Source: Phlyctochytrium arcticum (Eukaryota; Chytridiomycota; Chytridiomycetes; Chytridiales; Chytridiaceae). Taken from it: 64,000 nucleotides of DNA. This document shows positions 33,867-45,560 of this stretch, one piece after another. Positions within the stretch are counted from its first letter, which is position 1. Each line of letters begins with the position of its first letter. The position numbers were made by a program, and so were the translations under genes. A model generated the notes under the pieces. It worked only from the letters and a program-made list of their open reading frames with translations. It did no database searches and was not told the origin of the DNA. Where the stretch lies: contig JAHLKI010000001.1 of the NCBI GenBank assembly GCA_025602905.1, forward strand, positions 2,480,001 to 2,544,000, read 5' to 3'.

Positions 33867-34659
33867 TGATAGTTGTTACGTTTGGTTTCAAGTTGTTCGA
33901 TCTTTTCAGTCAGAGATTGAAGTTTTCAAAGGTCAAACTTCAAACCGCCGCTCTGACCGCCGCTCATGGGTTGCGTGGCTGTGAAGTTCGCCGATGCCGC
34001 TTCAAGCAAATTGGTCATAATTCGAAATTCAAACTCCGAACGAGTCCGAAGTTCTCCGATCGGGACCCAAGGTTCTTTCCGCAAGACTTCTAGTCTCAAT
34101 CCTATGAACAATTTCTGGAGGCACTTGTCGATCCATAGAGCTCGGCCGGTATTGGAAAGGTCTGGGACCGCGGGCTTTTCGGTGGAAGGGACCGTGTCGT
34201 CCATCCTACATATATCACATTTCCTGCGGAACAACACAAGGACATTACAGCTCACCAGGCGGTTTCATCGTATGAAAAGGGTGAATTTGGAAGACGTTTT
34301 AAGCATCGAGTCCCGGCGCCATCACTCTTGTCATAAGTGGGATGACCATATGGAATCGGCCTGCTCCCGGGTTCTGGCGGATTTTCAGCGCTGGTAGAGA
34401 GGCTCACATCCTCTCTCGAGTAAACGACAATGGGTCCCAACGTTGTCTCTCAGCTGGGACCCAAGAATATTAACCACGCGGGATTCCAAAGGTTCCACTT
34501 GAGCAACAAGCAGTCTTAATTTTCCAGATGCTAATGTGAACCTTGACCGACATAGTCCAGTCACAATGGTCGGGAGAAGAATGGAAGGGGAGAAAGTTCT
34601 ATAAATCTCACCTATATCTAGCGTCCCCAACTTCACTACAACTTTCAGGTTTTTCGAAA
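33867..34659. other. Intergenic, left border of the metalloprotease array
   Basis: 793 nt. The right part shares blocks with the upstream regions of the other array copies, including a degenerate CTGGGACCCAA motif near 34455. A TATAAAT box is at 34600-34606, about 55 nt before the first metalloprotease ATG. No gene was recognised. Confidence 0.5.
34600..34606 (+). promoter_or_regulatory. TATA box of metalloprotease copy 1
   Basis: TATAAAT about 55 nt before the ATG. Copies 2-4 have the weaker equivalents CATAAAG, AATAAAG and CATAACG at the same place, in an otherwise conserved 60-nt leader. Copy 1 may therefore be the best expressed. Confidence 0.5.
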
Positions 34660-35928
34660 ATGACCAAAACATTCTGGTTGACTTGTGCCGTTCTGGCCAA
34701 CACTATCACCGCTTCCGTTTGGGCAGTATCTCAGTCATTTCTGGATACCGAGCTTCGCAAATACGACGTGCACCCCCTCGATGTATCAGGCATTCACAGC
34801 CGTGTCCTGGACATTTCTGCCTATGGCCGTCCATTCCGAATGATCCTGCAACCCAATCATGATATGCATATCGAAAGCGAGAAAGGTACCAACGCGACGA
34901 ACCCGCTCTATTTCAGAGGCCATCTTCAAGGCCATGAGCATGATCCGGTTCACCACCTTCGTCTCAATTTGATCAACCTAGGACGAGGGATCCAAGGAAT
35001 TTTTGAGGTGCAGGCAACAGAAGGCGGAAATCTTCACGAAACATACTTCTTTGACACCCTAGACTCTCATCCATCTGGCCTACCGCATGTAAGTATATGA
35101 TCAACGAAGATTCCGTTTCGAGGGTGACCAATCTAATCATTTGCTCCTTTTCAGTATGTGATTTACCGCGATCAGGACCATCACGACAGGATTGATGCGC
35201 CTGCCGATCAAGGTCATTTGAAGAGGATTCTAAGGCGGAGGAGACTGGAGGCACGTCAGGCCAAGGGTGCCCCGGGAGCAGGCGCAGGGGGCGGCACATG
35301 CAAGGTCGGACTGGTTGCCGACAGCTCTTTTGCCCAAACGCTTGGAGGACCTGACGGCGCACAGGCCCATCAACTGATGATTAGCACCGTCAATTCCATC
35401 GCGGGAATCTATGAGAGGACCTTTGGTGTGAAACTTGTACCGATCAAAACTGTCGTCGACAACAGCGATGTTTTGGGACTGCAGGGGATGGGTCTCAACA
35501 GCCCAGGGACGCCAAACCCTCAACTCGACCTTTTCACGGCAAAACAAGCTACGGTTAAACTGGACCCGCGAGAGTCTTGCGTGAACATTCTATTTACCTA
35601 CCGTGATATGAGCACTGCTCTGGGTGTCGCCAACCTCGGTACTCCTCAGGGAGGAGGCATTTGTGATCCACAGAGACAAACGTCAGTTTTCACATTCCGC
35701 AACCCCAACAACAAACAACCACTAGAATCTTCAAAACTTATAACAATCATTGCTCATGAATTGGGTCATTCCTTTGGTTCTGCCCATGATGAGCAATACC
35801 CCGCTTGTCAAGCAACAGCGAATCAGTGGGTCATGGCCGCCGTGGTCTCCGGTTCAACAACGTTCAGTGAATGTAGTATCCAGGCTATTCAAGCCCATAT
35901 GGCAACCTCACGCTGTTTGAGATTGTGA
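34660..35928 (+). CDS. Secreted ADAM-type (M12B) metalloprotease, array copy 1
   Basis: Two exons, 34660-35088 and 35155-35928, around a 66-nt phase-0 intron, giving 400 residues. A signal peptide (about residues 1-21) is followed by a reprolysin-type prodomain beginning LRKYDVHPLDVSG. A basic cluster at about 170-173 (RRRR) suits furin or kexin processing. The catalytic domain starts near GTCKVGLVADSSFAQ. The zinc site HELGHSFGSAHDE (344-356) has the HExxHxxGxxHD form specific to family M12B. The Met-turn (WVMAA) and TTFSECS follow. The protein stops there, with no disintegrin, Cys-rich or transmembrane part. The prodomain has no Cys, so no cysteine-switch latency is visible. A secreted endopeptidase is inferred; substrates are unknown. 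One of four tandem paralogues. Confidence 0.9.
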
Positions 35929-38702
35929 GATTTTGTAGCAAATGTCCAAAAGATGTGTTGTTTCCACGTTTATAGTAAAGTATATAGACTACATATAAAT
36001 ATTCGTCAGTCCGATGAAAGCCGGTCGTTCCGGACTATATTACATTTAGCACTCATGTAACATAATAGGATTTCCGCCATCGCAAGATGAGGGATCAAAG
36101 CTACAAGTCTGTAAAGTTCAGCATCCTGTCATCTCTCTGCAACTTTTAGAACTGACTTGCTTCTTGCGCATCTGGCTTCCTCGCCATCTGTTTGCTTTTT
36201 GCCATTCACTTTACTATATTCTAAATTTGGATTAGACATGCAATCCGCACGCTGCTAATGTCTCCAGCTCTCCACTTGCGACTTTGGTTTTAGGCTGGAG
36301 GTACCAGGATATCCAACTTCTCGAATGAACGAGTACAGTAGTGAGTGGGCAAAGTGGCATTACTGATGCTACCTTTCGAAGCGAAAGTATCTGATGAAGA
36401 TGGATTAGAATTATGGAATAAATGAAGGCTAGCTTTGGCTGGAGTTTGACACTGCTGCGGATGAAAGAATTATGATGGAGAATGCACAACTGGTGCGTCA
36501 AGGTCGGCCATTCAACAGTTCCCTGGAAATATGTATTTCTGTTAAACTTCTGTACTCTGACATCTATTATATTTTAGCTGATAGTGCTGTTAGTGTATTT
36601 CATAATCTGGTAATGCGGACGTCGTTTGTCCTGGACGATATTTAGGCGTATTGGGGGTAATGAGGCCCTGCCTGCCCGTTATAAGTGTGTATCCTTTATA
36701 AGTAAAAATAGTTATTGAGGGTGGGTGGGCAGAAAATCGTCGGTATCACACCCAGGAAACAGAAAGAACATCCAGGGATGCCAAGGGCAGGGGCACTTAC
36801 GGTACTGTAGTTATGTTGTATGGGGTAATCCCGGGTCTGCTACTTATGAACCTCCGGTACTTTCCGATTTCATTCCCATACCGTATACCGGTACCGGTAT
36901 GCTGTTCAAACGGTAACTTGTAAATTCGTAGTCTTTGCTTTGACATGTTCTGTGCTTATAAATTCTTTACTTTTACCGTATCTCACTTCATATTCTTTGC
37001 AGATTATTCTGCATTTCACTAATTTGACATATATACTGAATTGTTTGAACCCCTGAGCTCATGTTGTGTTAGCAACTACATGTATACAAAACGTAAAGGA
37101 GAATAGGATTTCGTTTGATAGTATGACGAATAACGTTATGCGGCGAATTCCTAAAACTTTGTTCAGCTTCACCCCTGTTTTGGTCGATCAAACCCTGTTG
37201 TGGATGCACTACTTCCTGTTTCAAACTTTTCAAACAATTTTTTGCATATTCATAACTTGATGTAGAAACCTCTAACGATGCGCTTTACAACTTTCTTTCT
37301 TCGTGGATCGTTCCATAAGGAGTATTAAATAAAATGTATCACTGGCAAGTTTCGGGCGGCTTTGCATTCAATTCATTTCCTTGTGGCATTGCCCGATATT
37401 CGTGCCGTCGACTGCTCTCCCGATTCTCTTATTGGTATAAGGCTGGTGAGATTGCCAGTGTGATTTGCCCCGGCGGTGGAATTGTAACTGTCCTTATATA
37501 ACGCTACCGGCATGTGGGATGAAAGGCACAGGTCCTGCTATGAAAAGAAGTACCTCCAGAAATTGTTCGGGAAAATTTGAGACTGCAAGTCTGAGGTCCC
37601 CGAAACCACGGAGTTGGCAACAACAAGGAGGCTCTTGATGCCAGCGCCAGCGTACCAGATCTGATACAACTACTCTGGGATCCTTGCCGGTCACTACAGT
37701 AAGGAAAGTGGTTACCATCTCGGATGTTCCCAATGGTCAACACAATCCGTGTAGAGTAGGCTAACGTAAATGGGACAAAACACAGTTAAAGAATGTATAC
37801 ATAAGTAGAAAAAATAGGATGGGTCATTACAAGCAGCATATTTCAAAGGAAATACTACGAAGTGAGAAGTTGCATACCGTACGCTAAAGATACTTTTGTC
37901 ATACAATGTTCAACTTGGCCATATTTCGTTAGCATCAACATTCTCATACTATTTGTTCCGGTACCCCTGTCCATCTCAGGTCAGGTCAGGAATTAAAAAA
38001 TGGGGTGCCAAAAATTGCTGGATGCCATGAAAAATGATCCCAAAACACTCTCCAACTGTGTCCACTACCCATCTAGATTACCTTGATATACTCAAAAACC
38101 ACCCCCAAACATTCATACTATTTGTTCTAGTACCCCTGTCCATCTCAGGTCAGGTCCGAATTGATTAAAATTCCTAGAAATTTTGAGTTAAAAAAGTTGC
38201 TGGATGCCATGAAAAAACATCCCAAAACACACTCACTCTAAGTGTGTCCACTACCCATCCAGAATACTTTGATACACTCAAATATGGGAGTAACCCGTTA
38301 CGCCGAATCGCTGCACTGGAATATAGAGACTCTTCCACTCCATATTGCAACGGTCAAAATTGGGCATTACGTGCTCAGAACATTCTCTGCAACGCGTTTG
38401 GCAGCATCACACGTTCAAGACCCCGTTGTCCGACCCTGATCTGTCGCCTGGGACCCAACTTTCCCCCCAGTTCCAGGTGATTCCAGTTACGCGACAATCA
38501 GTTTCGATTGTTCCAAATCCTTAATGTGAACCTTGAAGGATGATCCGAAACGGGATCAATCTTGCTCGTTGTAGCCAATATCCTCGCCATGAATCCAGTG
38601 AAGTCACAACAGCAGGGAAAAGAATGGAAGGGGACAAAGTTACATAAAGCCTGACCCGCATCCAGCGTTCCCAACTTCACTACAACTTTTGGTTCTTCGA
38701 AA
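35929..38702. other. Long non-coding gap in the array
   Basis: 2.77 kb without a convincing gene; AT-rich. The 3' part carries blocks related to the upstream sequence of the later copies (near 37575-37620), two 169-nt direct repeats (37945-38283) and the shared GATCTG...CCTGGGACCCAA block near 38435. This could be the site of a lost gene copy. Confidence 0.5.
37945..38283. repeat. Two imperfect direct repeats of about 169 nt
   Basis: Copy 1 starts at 37945 and copy 2 at 38114. Both start CATACTATTTGTTC, continue TACCCCTGTCCATCTCAGG, and later share TTGCTGGATGCCATGAAAAA and GTGTCCACTACCCATC. They diverge in the middle. No coding frame. Confidence 0.85.
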
Positions 38703-39972
38703 ATGGCTACATTGTTTTGGTTAACTTGTGCCGTTCTGGCCAACACCATCGTCACCTCCGTTTGGGCACTACCTCAGTCATTTTTGGATTCGAAGCTTCG
38801 GAAATACGAGGTACATCCTCTCGATGTCTCGGGCATCCACAACCGTGTCCTGGACATTTCTGCCTATGGCCGGCCACTCCGAATGATCATACGTCCTGAT
38901 CTTGACATGCATGAAGAAAGCGACCATGGCACCAACGTCACAAATCCGCTCTATTTCACCGGCCATCTGCAAGGCCATGAGTATGATCCCGTCCACTTTC
39001 TTCGTCTCAATCTGATCAACCAAAGACAAGGCATTCAAGGGATTTTCGAATTGCAGGCACCTGAAGGCAGAAATCTGTATGAAACGTACTTCTTCGACAC
39101 CTTGGACTCTCATCCATCTGGTCAACCTCACGTAAGTATCTGATCAAGGGAGGAGCTTTTTTGGGGAGGGTGACCAATCAAACCATTTGCTCTTTTAGTA
39201 TGTGATTTACCGCGATCAAGACCATCACGACAGAATTGATGCCCCAGCCGATCAAGGCCACTTGAAGAGGATTCTAAGGCGAAGAAGACTGGAGGCGCGT
39301 CAGGCCGACGGTAGCCCGGGAGCAGGAGCGGGGGGCGGCACATGCAAGATCGGCCTGGTTGCTGACAGTTCTTTTGCTCAAACGCTTGGAGGACCTGACG
39401 GGGCACAGGCCCATGAACTGATGGTTGGTGCCGTCAATGGAATCACCGGACTCTATGAGAGGACCTTCGGTGTGAAACTTGTACCTATCAAGACTGTCGT
39501 CGACAACAGCGATGTTCTTGGGTTGCAAGATATGGGTCTCAACAGCCAAGGGACGGCAGAATCTCAAATTACCCTGTTTACGGCGAAACAAGCTTCGGTC
39601 AATCTGAACACGCAAGAGAGTTGCGCCAACATCCTGTTTACGTTTCGTAATATGGGCGTTGCTCTGGGTGTCGCCGCTCTCGGTACGGTTCAGGGAGGAG
39701 GCATCTGTGATCCAAAAACTCAAGTGTCCGTTTTCACATTTCGAGACGTCAAAACAAACCAACCCCGGGTGTCCTCTGAAATTCTTAACACTATTGCTCA
39801 TGAATTGGGTCATTCATTTGGTTCGATGCATGACGAGCAATACCCCGAATGTAAAGCAACAGCAAGGCAGTGGATCATGGCCGCAGTTGTCTCTCAATCA
39901 ACAACTTTCAGTGAATGTAGTATCAAGGCTATTCGAGAGAAGATGGCAAGGGCAGCCTGTTTGCGATCATGA
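38703..39972 (+). CDS. Secreted ADAM-type (M12B) metalloprotease, array copy 2
   Basis: Exons 38703-39131 and 39199-39972 around a 67-nt intron at the same phase-0 position as copy 1; 400 residues. Signal peptide, Cys-free prodomain, basic cluster and catalytic domain are as in copy 1, with zinc site HELGHSFGSMHDE and a Met-turn in WIMAAVVS. The most variable part among copies is the loop between GLQDMGLNS and the ESC motif, about 60 residues after the catalytic-domain start; the prodomain and zinc site are nearly unchanged. This copy looks intact. It has an Asn-x-Thr glycosylation site in the prodomain (NVTNPLYF). Confidence 0.9.
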
Positions 39973-41237
39973 GCTATTGTGACAGGACTACAAAAGTTTT
40001 TGTGGCAGGATTACAAAAACAAGTGTTTTTTTCCATACTGTACAGTAGAGTATATAGCGTATATATGCAGATTCATCAGTACAATCAAAGCCGGTGTTCG
40101 CAAGCTTTAATACATTTCGAGATGTTCTCAACAGCCCGGACCATGATTGGTGCTGCGCAATACATCAGACATCATGCGCAAGCCTGAATGATACGAGAGA
40201 AGTAGAAGTAGCAACTTAATTTTTCCGCTGACATTACCACGCTCACAATGTCAATTATCAGCCAGTGAACTATGATAATGGTACGTTATAAAAGGAGCAT
40301 AAAATGAAGGAGTTTCTTGGGGAATCTACATAGATAAGCTAAATTAGAGGGATCGGGCTGCACAGAAGACATTATCTGGGCGAAATACACCCGGACATTC
40401 TTGGTCAGGGAATACGGGGTTCTTAGATGCGATGACATATTCGGGAGTTGGAGTTTTTGGTCGTAAACTTTATAAATCTTTTGGTCCAAGGTAACGACCA
40501 CGGAAGGTTGACTGACTCCATCTGCCCAAAAAAAATCTCCGACGATTACGAGACTTGGATCTTTACAATTCACACTGCAAAGATCTTCATAATGCGACTA
40601 GTTATTTAGCCCCCACCCACCATCCTTTTTTAGTTGTGCCTGTATGCTTGTGGATGTGGGGCTGATAAACAAGCTTTTGGGGAGCGTAGCTCGATTGTTG
40701 CTTCCCTTCGAAAATTTGAAACAGCAAGTCTGGGGTCCCGAAGCCAGGTAGTTACCCATATCGAACAGGTTTTTTGGACAGTAATTAAGAGTCTATATGC
40801 TGTGAAAATAATAAATCTCGGGAATCATCATCTCCGCTGCAAGTTTTGGGTATAAACTACGTTAACTTAAACGAAGAAAAGTAGAGTTAAACTAAAAGAA
40901 TTTATATCTAAGTAACAAGCATAAAGGATGGGACAAAGCAAAGACTACCGTATAAAGTTACGAACAGAATCTGTCAAAGTAAAAATTATGGCAACAATAC
41001 ATGTTCAAGGCCCCACTGTCAGGGCTGTCAGTGAGCCTGATCTGCTGCCTGGGACCCAAAAATCTTGCCACTTGAGGAACAACTAGTCTCGTTTTTTCCA
41101 AACCCCCCTGACGCAAACCTCGAAAGATGGGTTCTGATCCCAACAGCCGGGAGAAGGTTGGAACGGGAGAAAGTTAAATAAAGCCTCACCCGTCTTCCGC
41201 ATCCTCAGGTTTACCACAATTTTCAGTTTCTTCGAAA
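39973..41237. other. Array spacer between copies 2 and 3
   Basis: 1.27 kb. The 3' flank of copy 2 shares an AAAGCCGGT...TTAATACATTT block with the other copies. Blocks near 40613-40775 recur before copy 4 at 43617-43780. No gene seen. Confidence 0.6.
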
Positions 41238-42497
41238 ATGACCAAATCATTCTGGTTGACTTGTGCCGTTCTGGCCAACACTCTCACTGCTTCCGTTTGG
41301 GGGCTACCGCAGTCATTCCTGGATACCAAGCTTCGGAAATACGAGGTCCATCTTCTCGATATATCAGGCATCCACAACCGTTTCCTGGACATTTCTGCCT
41401 ATGGCCGTCCACTCCGAATGATACTGCGTCCTGATCATGACATGCATGTGGAAAGCAACCGTGGTGCCAACTTAACAAATCCGCTCTATTTTACCGGCCA
41501 TCTGCAAGGCCATGAGTATGATCCCGTCCACTTTCTTCGTCTCAATCTGATCAACCAAGGACAAGGGATCCAAGGAATTTTCGAGCTGCAAGCAACAGAA
41601 GGCGGAAATCTTTACGAAACCTACTTCTTTGACACCCTAGACTCTCATCCATCTGGTCTACCACATGTAAGTATCTAATCAATAGAGAGGCCTTTTTTTG
41701 GCCAATCTCACCATTTTGCTTCTTTCCAGTATGTGATTTACCGCAATCAGGACCAACACGACAGGATTGATGCGCCAGCCGATCAAGGTCATTTAAAGAG
41801 GATTCTGAGGCGAAGAAGATTGGAGGCACGTCAGGCCAAGGGTGGCCCGGGAGCAGGAGCAGGGGGCGGCACATGCAAGATCGGACTGGTTGCCGACAGC
41901 TCTTTTGCTCAAACGCTTGGAGGACCTGACGGTGCACAGGCCCATGAACTGATGGTTGGTGCCGTCAATGGAATCACCGGACTCTATGAGAGGACCTTCG
42001 GTGTGAAACTTGTACCTATCAAGACTGTCGTCGACAACAGCGATGTTCTTGGTTTGCAGGATATGGGTCTCAATGGCCAAGGAGTGTCAAACTCTCTACT
42101 TCAAAGTTTCATAAAGAAACTAGCTGCGGTTAAGCTGACCCCGCAAGAGAGTTGCGCCAGCATCCTATTTACCTTTCGTCACATGGGCAATTCTCTGGGT
42201 GTCGCAACTAGCGGTCCTGAAGATGGAATTTGTGATCCCCAGACTCAAACGTCCGTTTTCACATTCCGAGACCCCACAACCAACCAACCCCGGGTGTCCT
42301 CTGACATTCTCAACACTATTGCTCATGAATTGGGTCATTCCTTTGGTTCGTTGCATGACGAAGACTACCCCGAATGTAAAGCAACAGCACAGCAGTGGAT
42401 CATGGCGGCACATATCTCTAAATCAACAACGTTCAGTGAATGCAGTATCAAGGCTATTCGAGAGAAGATGGCAAAGTCGCCCTGTTTACAATCATGA
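41238..42497 (+). CDS. Secreted ADAM-type (M12B) metalloprotease, array copy 3
   Basis: Exons 41238-41666 and 41730-42497 around a 63-nt phase-0 intron; 398 residues, two fewer than copies 1 and 2. Zinc site HELGHSFGSLHDE, Met-turn in WIMAAHIS. The variable loop after the catalytic start (GVSNSLLQSFIKKLAAVKL) differs sharply from the other copies, and the following loop lacks the Gly-Gly-Gly of TPQGGGICDP (here GPEDGICDP). These changes fall in surface loops that line the substrate groove in reprolysins, so altered specificity is plausible. Reading frame is intact. Confidence 0.9.
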
Positions 42498-44290
42498 GCT
42501 TTTGTGGCAGGAGAAAGATATAGAGTACATATACATATTCATCAGTTCGACCAAAGCCGGTCTTTGCGAACTTTAATACATTTTACGATCCTGTCAACAC
42601 CCCCGGCCAGGATTTGCTGCGCAAGACATCAAGCATTAAGCCCAAGCATGAGTGATGCGAGAGAGAGAAGTCAGTTCTTGCGTTTTTACCTGACAGTGCA
42701 ACCCTCAAGGTAGCAATTATAGGGTAGTGAAATCTGATGATGGTGCATTATAAAAGGAACTTAAATGAAGGAGTTTCTGCACTTGGGGACCTACATACGT
42801 AACGTAGTTTGGTAAATGTACCCATCTATGCGGATAATAGTTGTTTGAAATTTTGATACTGAACCATACGTACTCGCCGCATACCTTGTTAGTATACGAC
42901 TTTAGTTCAATGCTAAAAAGTCTTTGTTTAACGTTTATAGGGAACGGCAAAAATTATCGGAAAATTGCACTCCGATGCGTATGAGATGATCGATGGCGGG
43001 AGGTCCGATGGTTCAACATCGCAACGGTTCACACGCGATCAGTTCCTTTGATAGCTTTTCCGACCTACACTGCCACGCTGAAGACAATCATGAATATGGC
43101 AAACATATTTCCGAGCAGGATCTGTTTTGGCTATTGAGGTATTTTCGGACACGTCCTCATGAGGTTTGCGTGTAGGTACTGTATAAGCAGTTCGTAAAAT
43201 GAATTTGTCGGGTAAAATCATGGTTTGGTTTTCCATTTTTCAGGTCGACAAAATGACAGTCAGCATTAACAGCGGTGCTTCACAAATCATAAACGATGCG
43301 AAGGGGTAGTAGGTATAAGAAGATCGGTTTGTTCTAAAGGGTGCTTTCCGTACTCAAAATTGGTTTATGAGAGAAGGTAGTGTACTGGATGTTGGCCCAT
43401 CCTCGAGTTTACGCCCGGGGGACGAGGAATATACTCAATGCACCCGGACATTCTTGGTCGGAAGTGATGGCATATATTAGCAGTTCAGTGTATCGATTTA
43501 AGTAGTGGGTTTGAGTTTTGGTCAAAAATTCAATGAATCTTTTTTGACCCAAAAAATTCTCCGACGCTTACGAGACTTGATCTTTACAATTTCACACTGC
43601 AAAGATCTTCATCTAGCCCCCACCCCACCATCCCTTTTGAGTTGTGCCTGCATGTTTGTGGATGTGGGGGAGTTAGGCCGTTCTGCATATGAGCGATCGT
43701 GGCCTAGATGGAGAAAGTTGAAACAGCAAGTATGGGGTCCTGAAACCAGGTAGTTACCCATATCGAACAGGTTTTTATAAAAGTAAGTAAAAGCAAGAGT
43801 CTACAAGTCAAATAGAAAAGTGAAAAGTAAAAAGTGAAATCGTATTGTATCGGGAATCATCGTCAGATTTGTACCCAAGGCTGCTAATAAACTATGTTAA
43901 CGTTAAAAGAAGGTAAATCGTTAAACTTAAAGTTAAAGAATTTATACACAGGGCTGAGAGCAAAGACTGTAAAGTCACGAACAGCATATGTCATGGTAAA
44001 AATTATGGCAACAATACACGTTCAAGACCCCGTTGTCATTGACCCTGATCTGTTGCCTGGGGCCCAAGTTCTTGCCACTCGAGAACAACTAGTCTCGATT
44101 ACTCCAAACCCTTTGACGTATACTTAGAACGATGTGATCTGATTCGGGATCAAAAAGCTGCTTGCTCGTTGTAGCTAATGGTCCTCGTCATGGATCCAGT
44201 GTAGTCAGAGAAGGATGGAACGGGAGCAAGTTACATAACGCTTCACCCGTCTTTCGCATCACCATATTACAACTTTCAGGTTCTTTGCCA
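42498..44290. other. Array spacer between copies 3 and 4
   Basis: 1.79 kb. It contains the duplicated upstream blocks near 43617-43780 and the TTCAAGACCCCGTTGTC block near 44021 also found before copy 2. Short frames look random. Confidence 0.6.
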
Positions 44291-45560
44291 ATGACCAAAT
44301 TACTCTGGTTGACTTGTGCCGTTCTGGTTAGCACTCTCACTGCTACCGTTTGGGGGCTACCGCAGTCATTCCTGGATACCAAGCTTCGGAAATACGAGGT
44401 CCATCCTCTCGATGTGTCGGGCATCCATAACCGTGTCCTGGATATTTCTGCCTATGGCCGTCCACTCCGAATGATCATACGTCCTGATCTTGACATGCAT
44501 GTGGAAAGCGACCATGGCACCAACTTGACAAATCCGCTCTATTTCACGGGCCATCTGCAAGGCCATGAGTATGATCCCGTCCACTTTCTTCGTCTCAATC
44601 TAATCAACCAAGGACGAGGCATCCAAGGAATTTTCGAAGTGCAGGCAGCAGAAGGCGGAAATCTTTACGAAACCTACTTCTTTGACACCCTAGACAATCA
44701 CCATCTGGTCAACCTCACGTAAGTGTATACTCAACGGAGAAGTTTTTCTGGAGAGAGTGACCCATCTAACCATTATACTCTTTCAGTACGTGATTTACCG
44801 CGATCAGGACCATCACGACAGGATTGATGCACCATCGGACCAAAGCCATCTGAAGCGCATTCTCAGGCGAAGAAGACTGGAGGCGCGTCAGGTCAACGGT
44901 GGCCCGGGAGCAGGAGCAGGGGGCGGCACATGCAAGGTCGGACTGGTTGCCGACAGTTCTTTTGCCCAAACACTTGGAGGACCTGACGGGGCACAGGCCC
45001 ATGAATTGATGATTAGCACGGTCAATTCCGTCACGGGAATCTATGAGAGGACCTTTGGTGTAAAACTTGTACCTATCAAGACTGTCGTCGACAACAGCGA
45101 TGTTATAGGATTGCAGGATATGGGTCTCAGCTGCGAAGCACTGCCAGACCCTCTACTTGAATTTTTCACGGCAAATCAAGCGTCGGTCAATCTCAACACG
45201 CAAGAGAGTTGCACAAATATCCTGTTTACCTTTCGCAACATGCAAAATGCTCTAGGTGTCGCCACTATCGGCACTCCTCAAGGAGGAGGAATATGTGATC
45301 CACAGAGACAAGCGTCAGTTTTCACATTTCGAGACGTCAACACCGGTCAACCCCGGGTGCCCTCTGAAATTCTCAATACGTTTGCTCATGAATTGGGTCA
45401 TTCCTTTGGTGCGCTGCATGACGAGACGTACCCCGAATGTAACGCAACAGCAGTGCAGTATATCATGGGTACATTTGCCTCTCAATCAACAACGTTTAGT
45501 GAATGTAGTATTAAGGCTATTCGAGAGAAGATGGCTAGGTCGCCCTGTTTACAGTCATGA
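44291..45560 (+). pseudogene. ADAM-type metalloprotease, array copy 4, frameshifted at the exon 1/intron boundary
   Basis: The same two-exon layout (44291-44718 and 44787-45560), but exon 1 is 428 nt instead of 429. One base is missing around 44693-44700, where the other copies read GACTCTCATCC and this one GACAATCACC. Splicing at the conserved GTAAGT donor then puts exon 2 out of frame, with a stop three codons after the join. Exon 2 itself is fully open (257 codons) and keeps HELGHSFGALHDE and the Met-turn region, so the damage is recent or bypassed. A GTCAAC site at 44708 would give a 417-nt exon 1 and keep the frame while dropping four codons, but it is a poor donor. Either a young pseudogene or a re-spliced gene. 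Confidence 0.75.

Noticed and set aside
34252..35362. Minus-strand frames across metalloprotease copies, repeated in each copy
   Set aside because: They recur only because the sense genes are paralogous; no independent coding evidence.
37000..38300. Possible transposon in the 2.8-kb array gap
   Set aside because: The direct repeats have no flanking target duplication, terminal inverted repeats or transposase-like frame that I could see.
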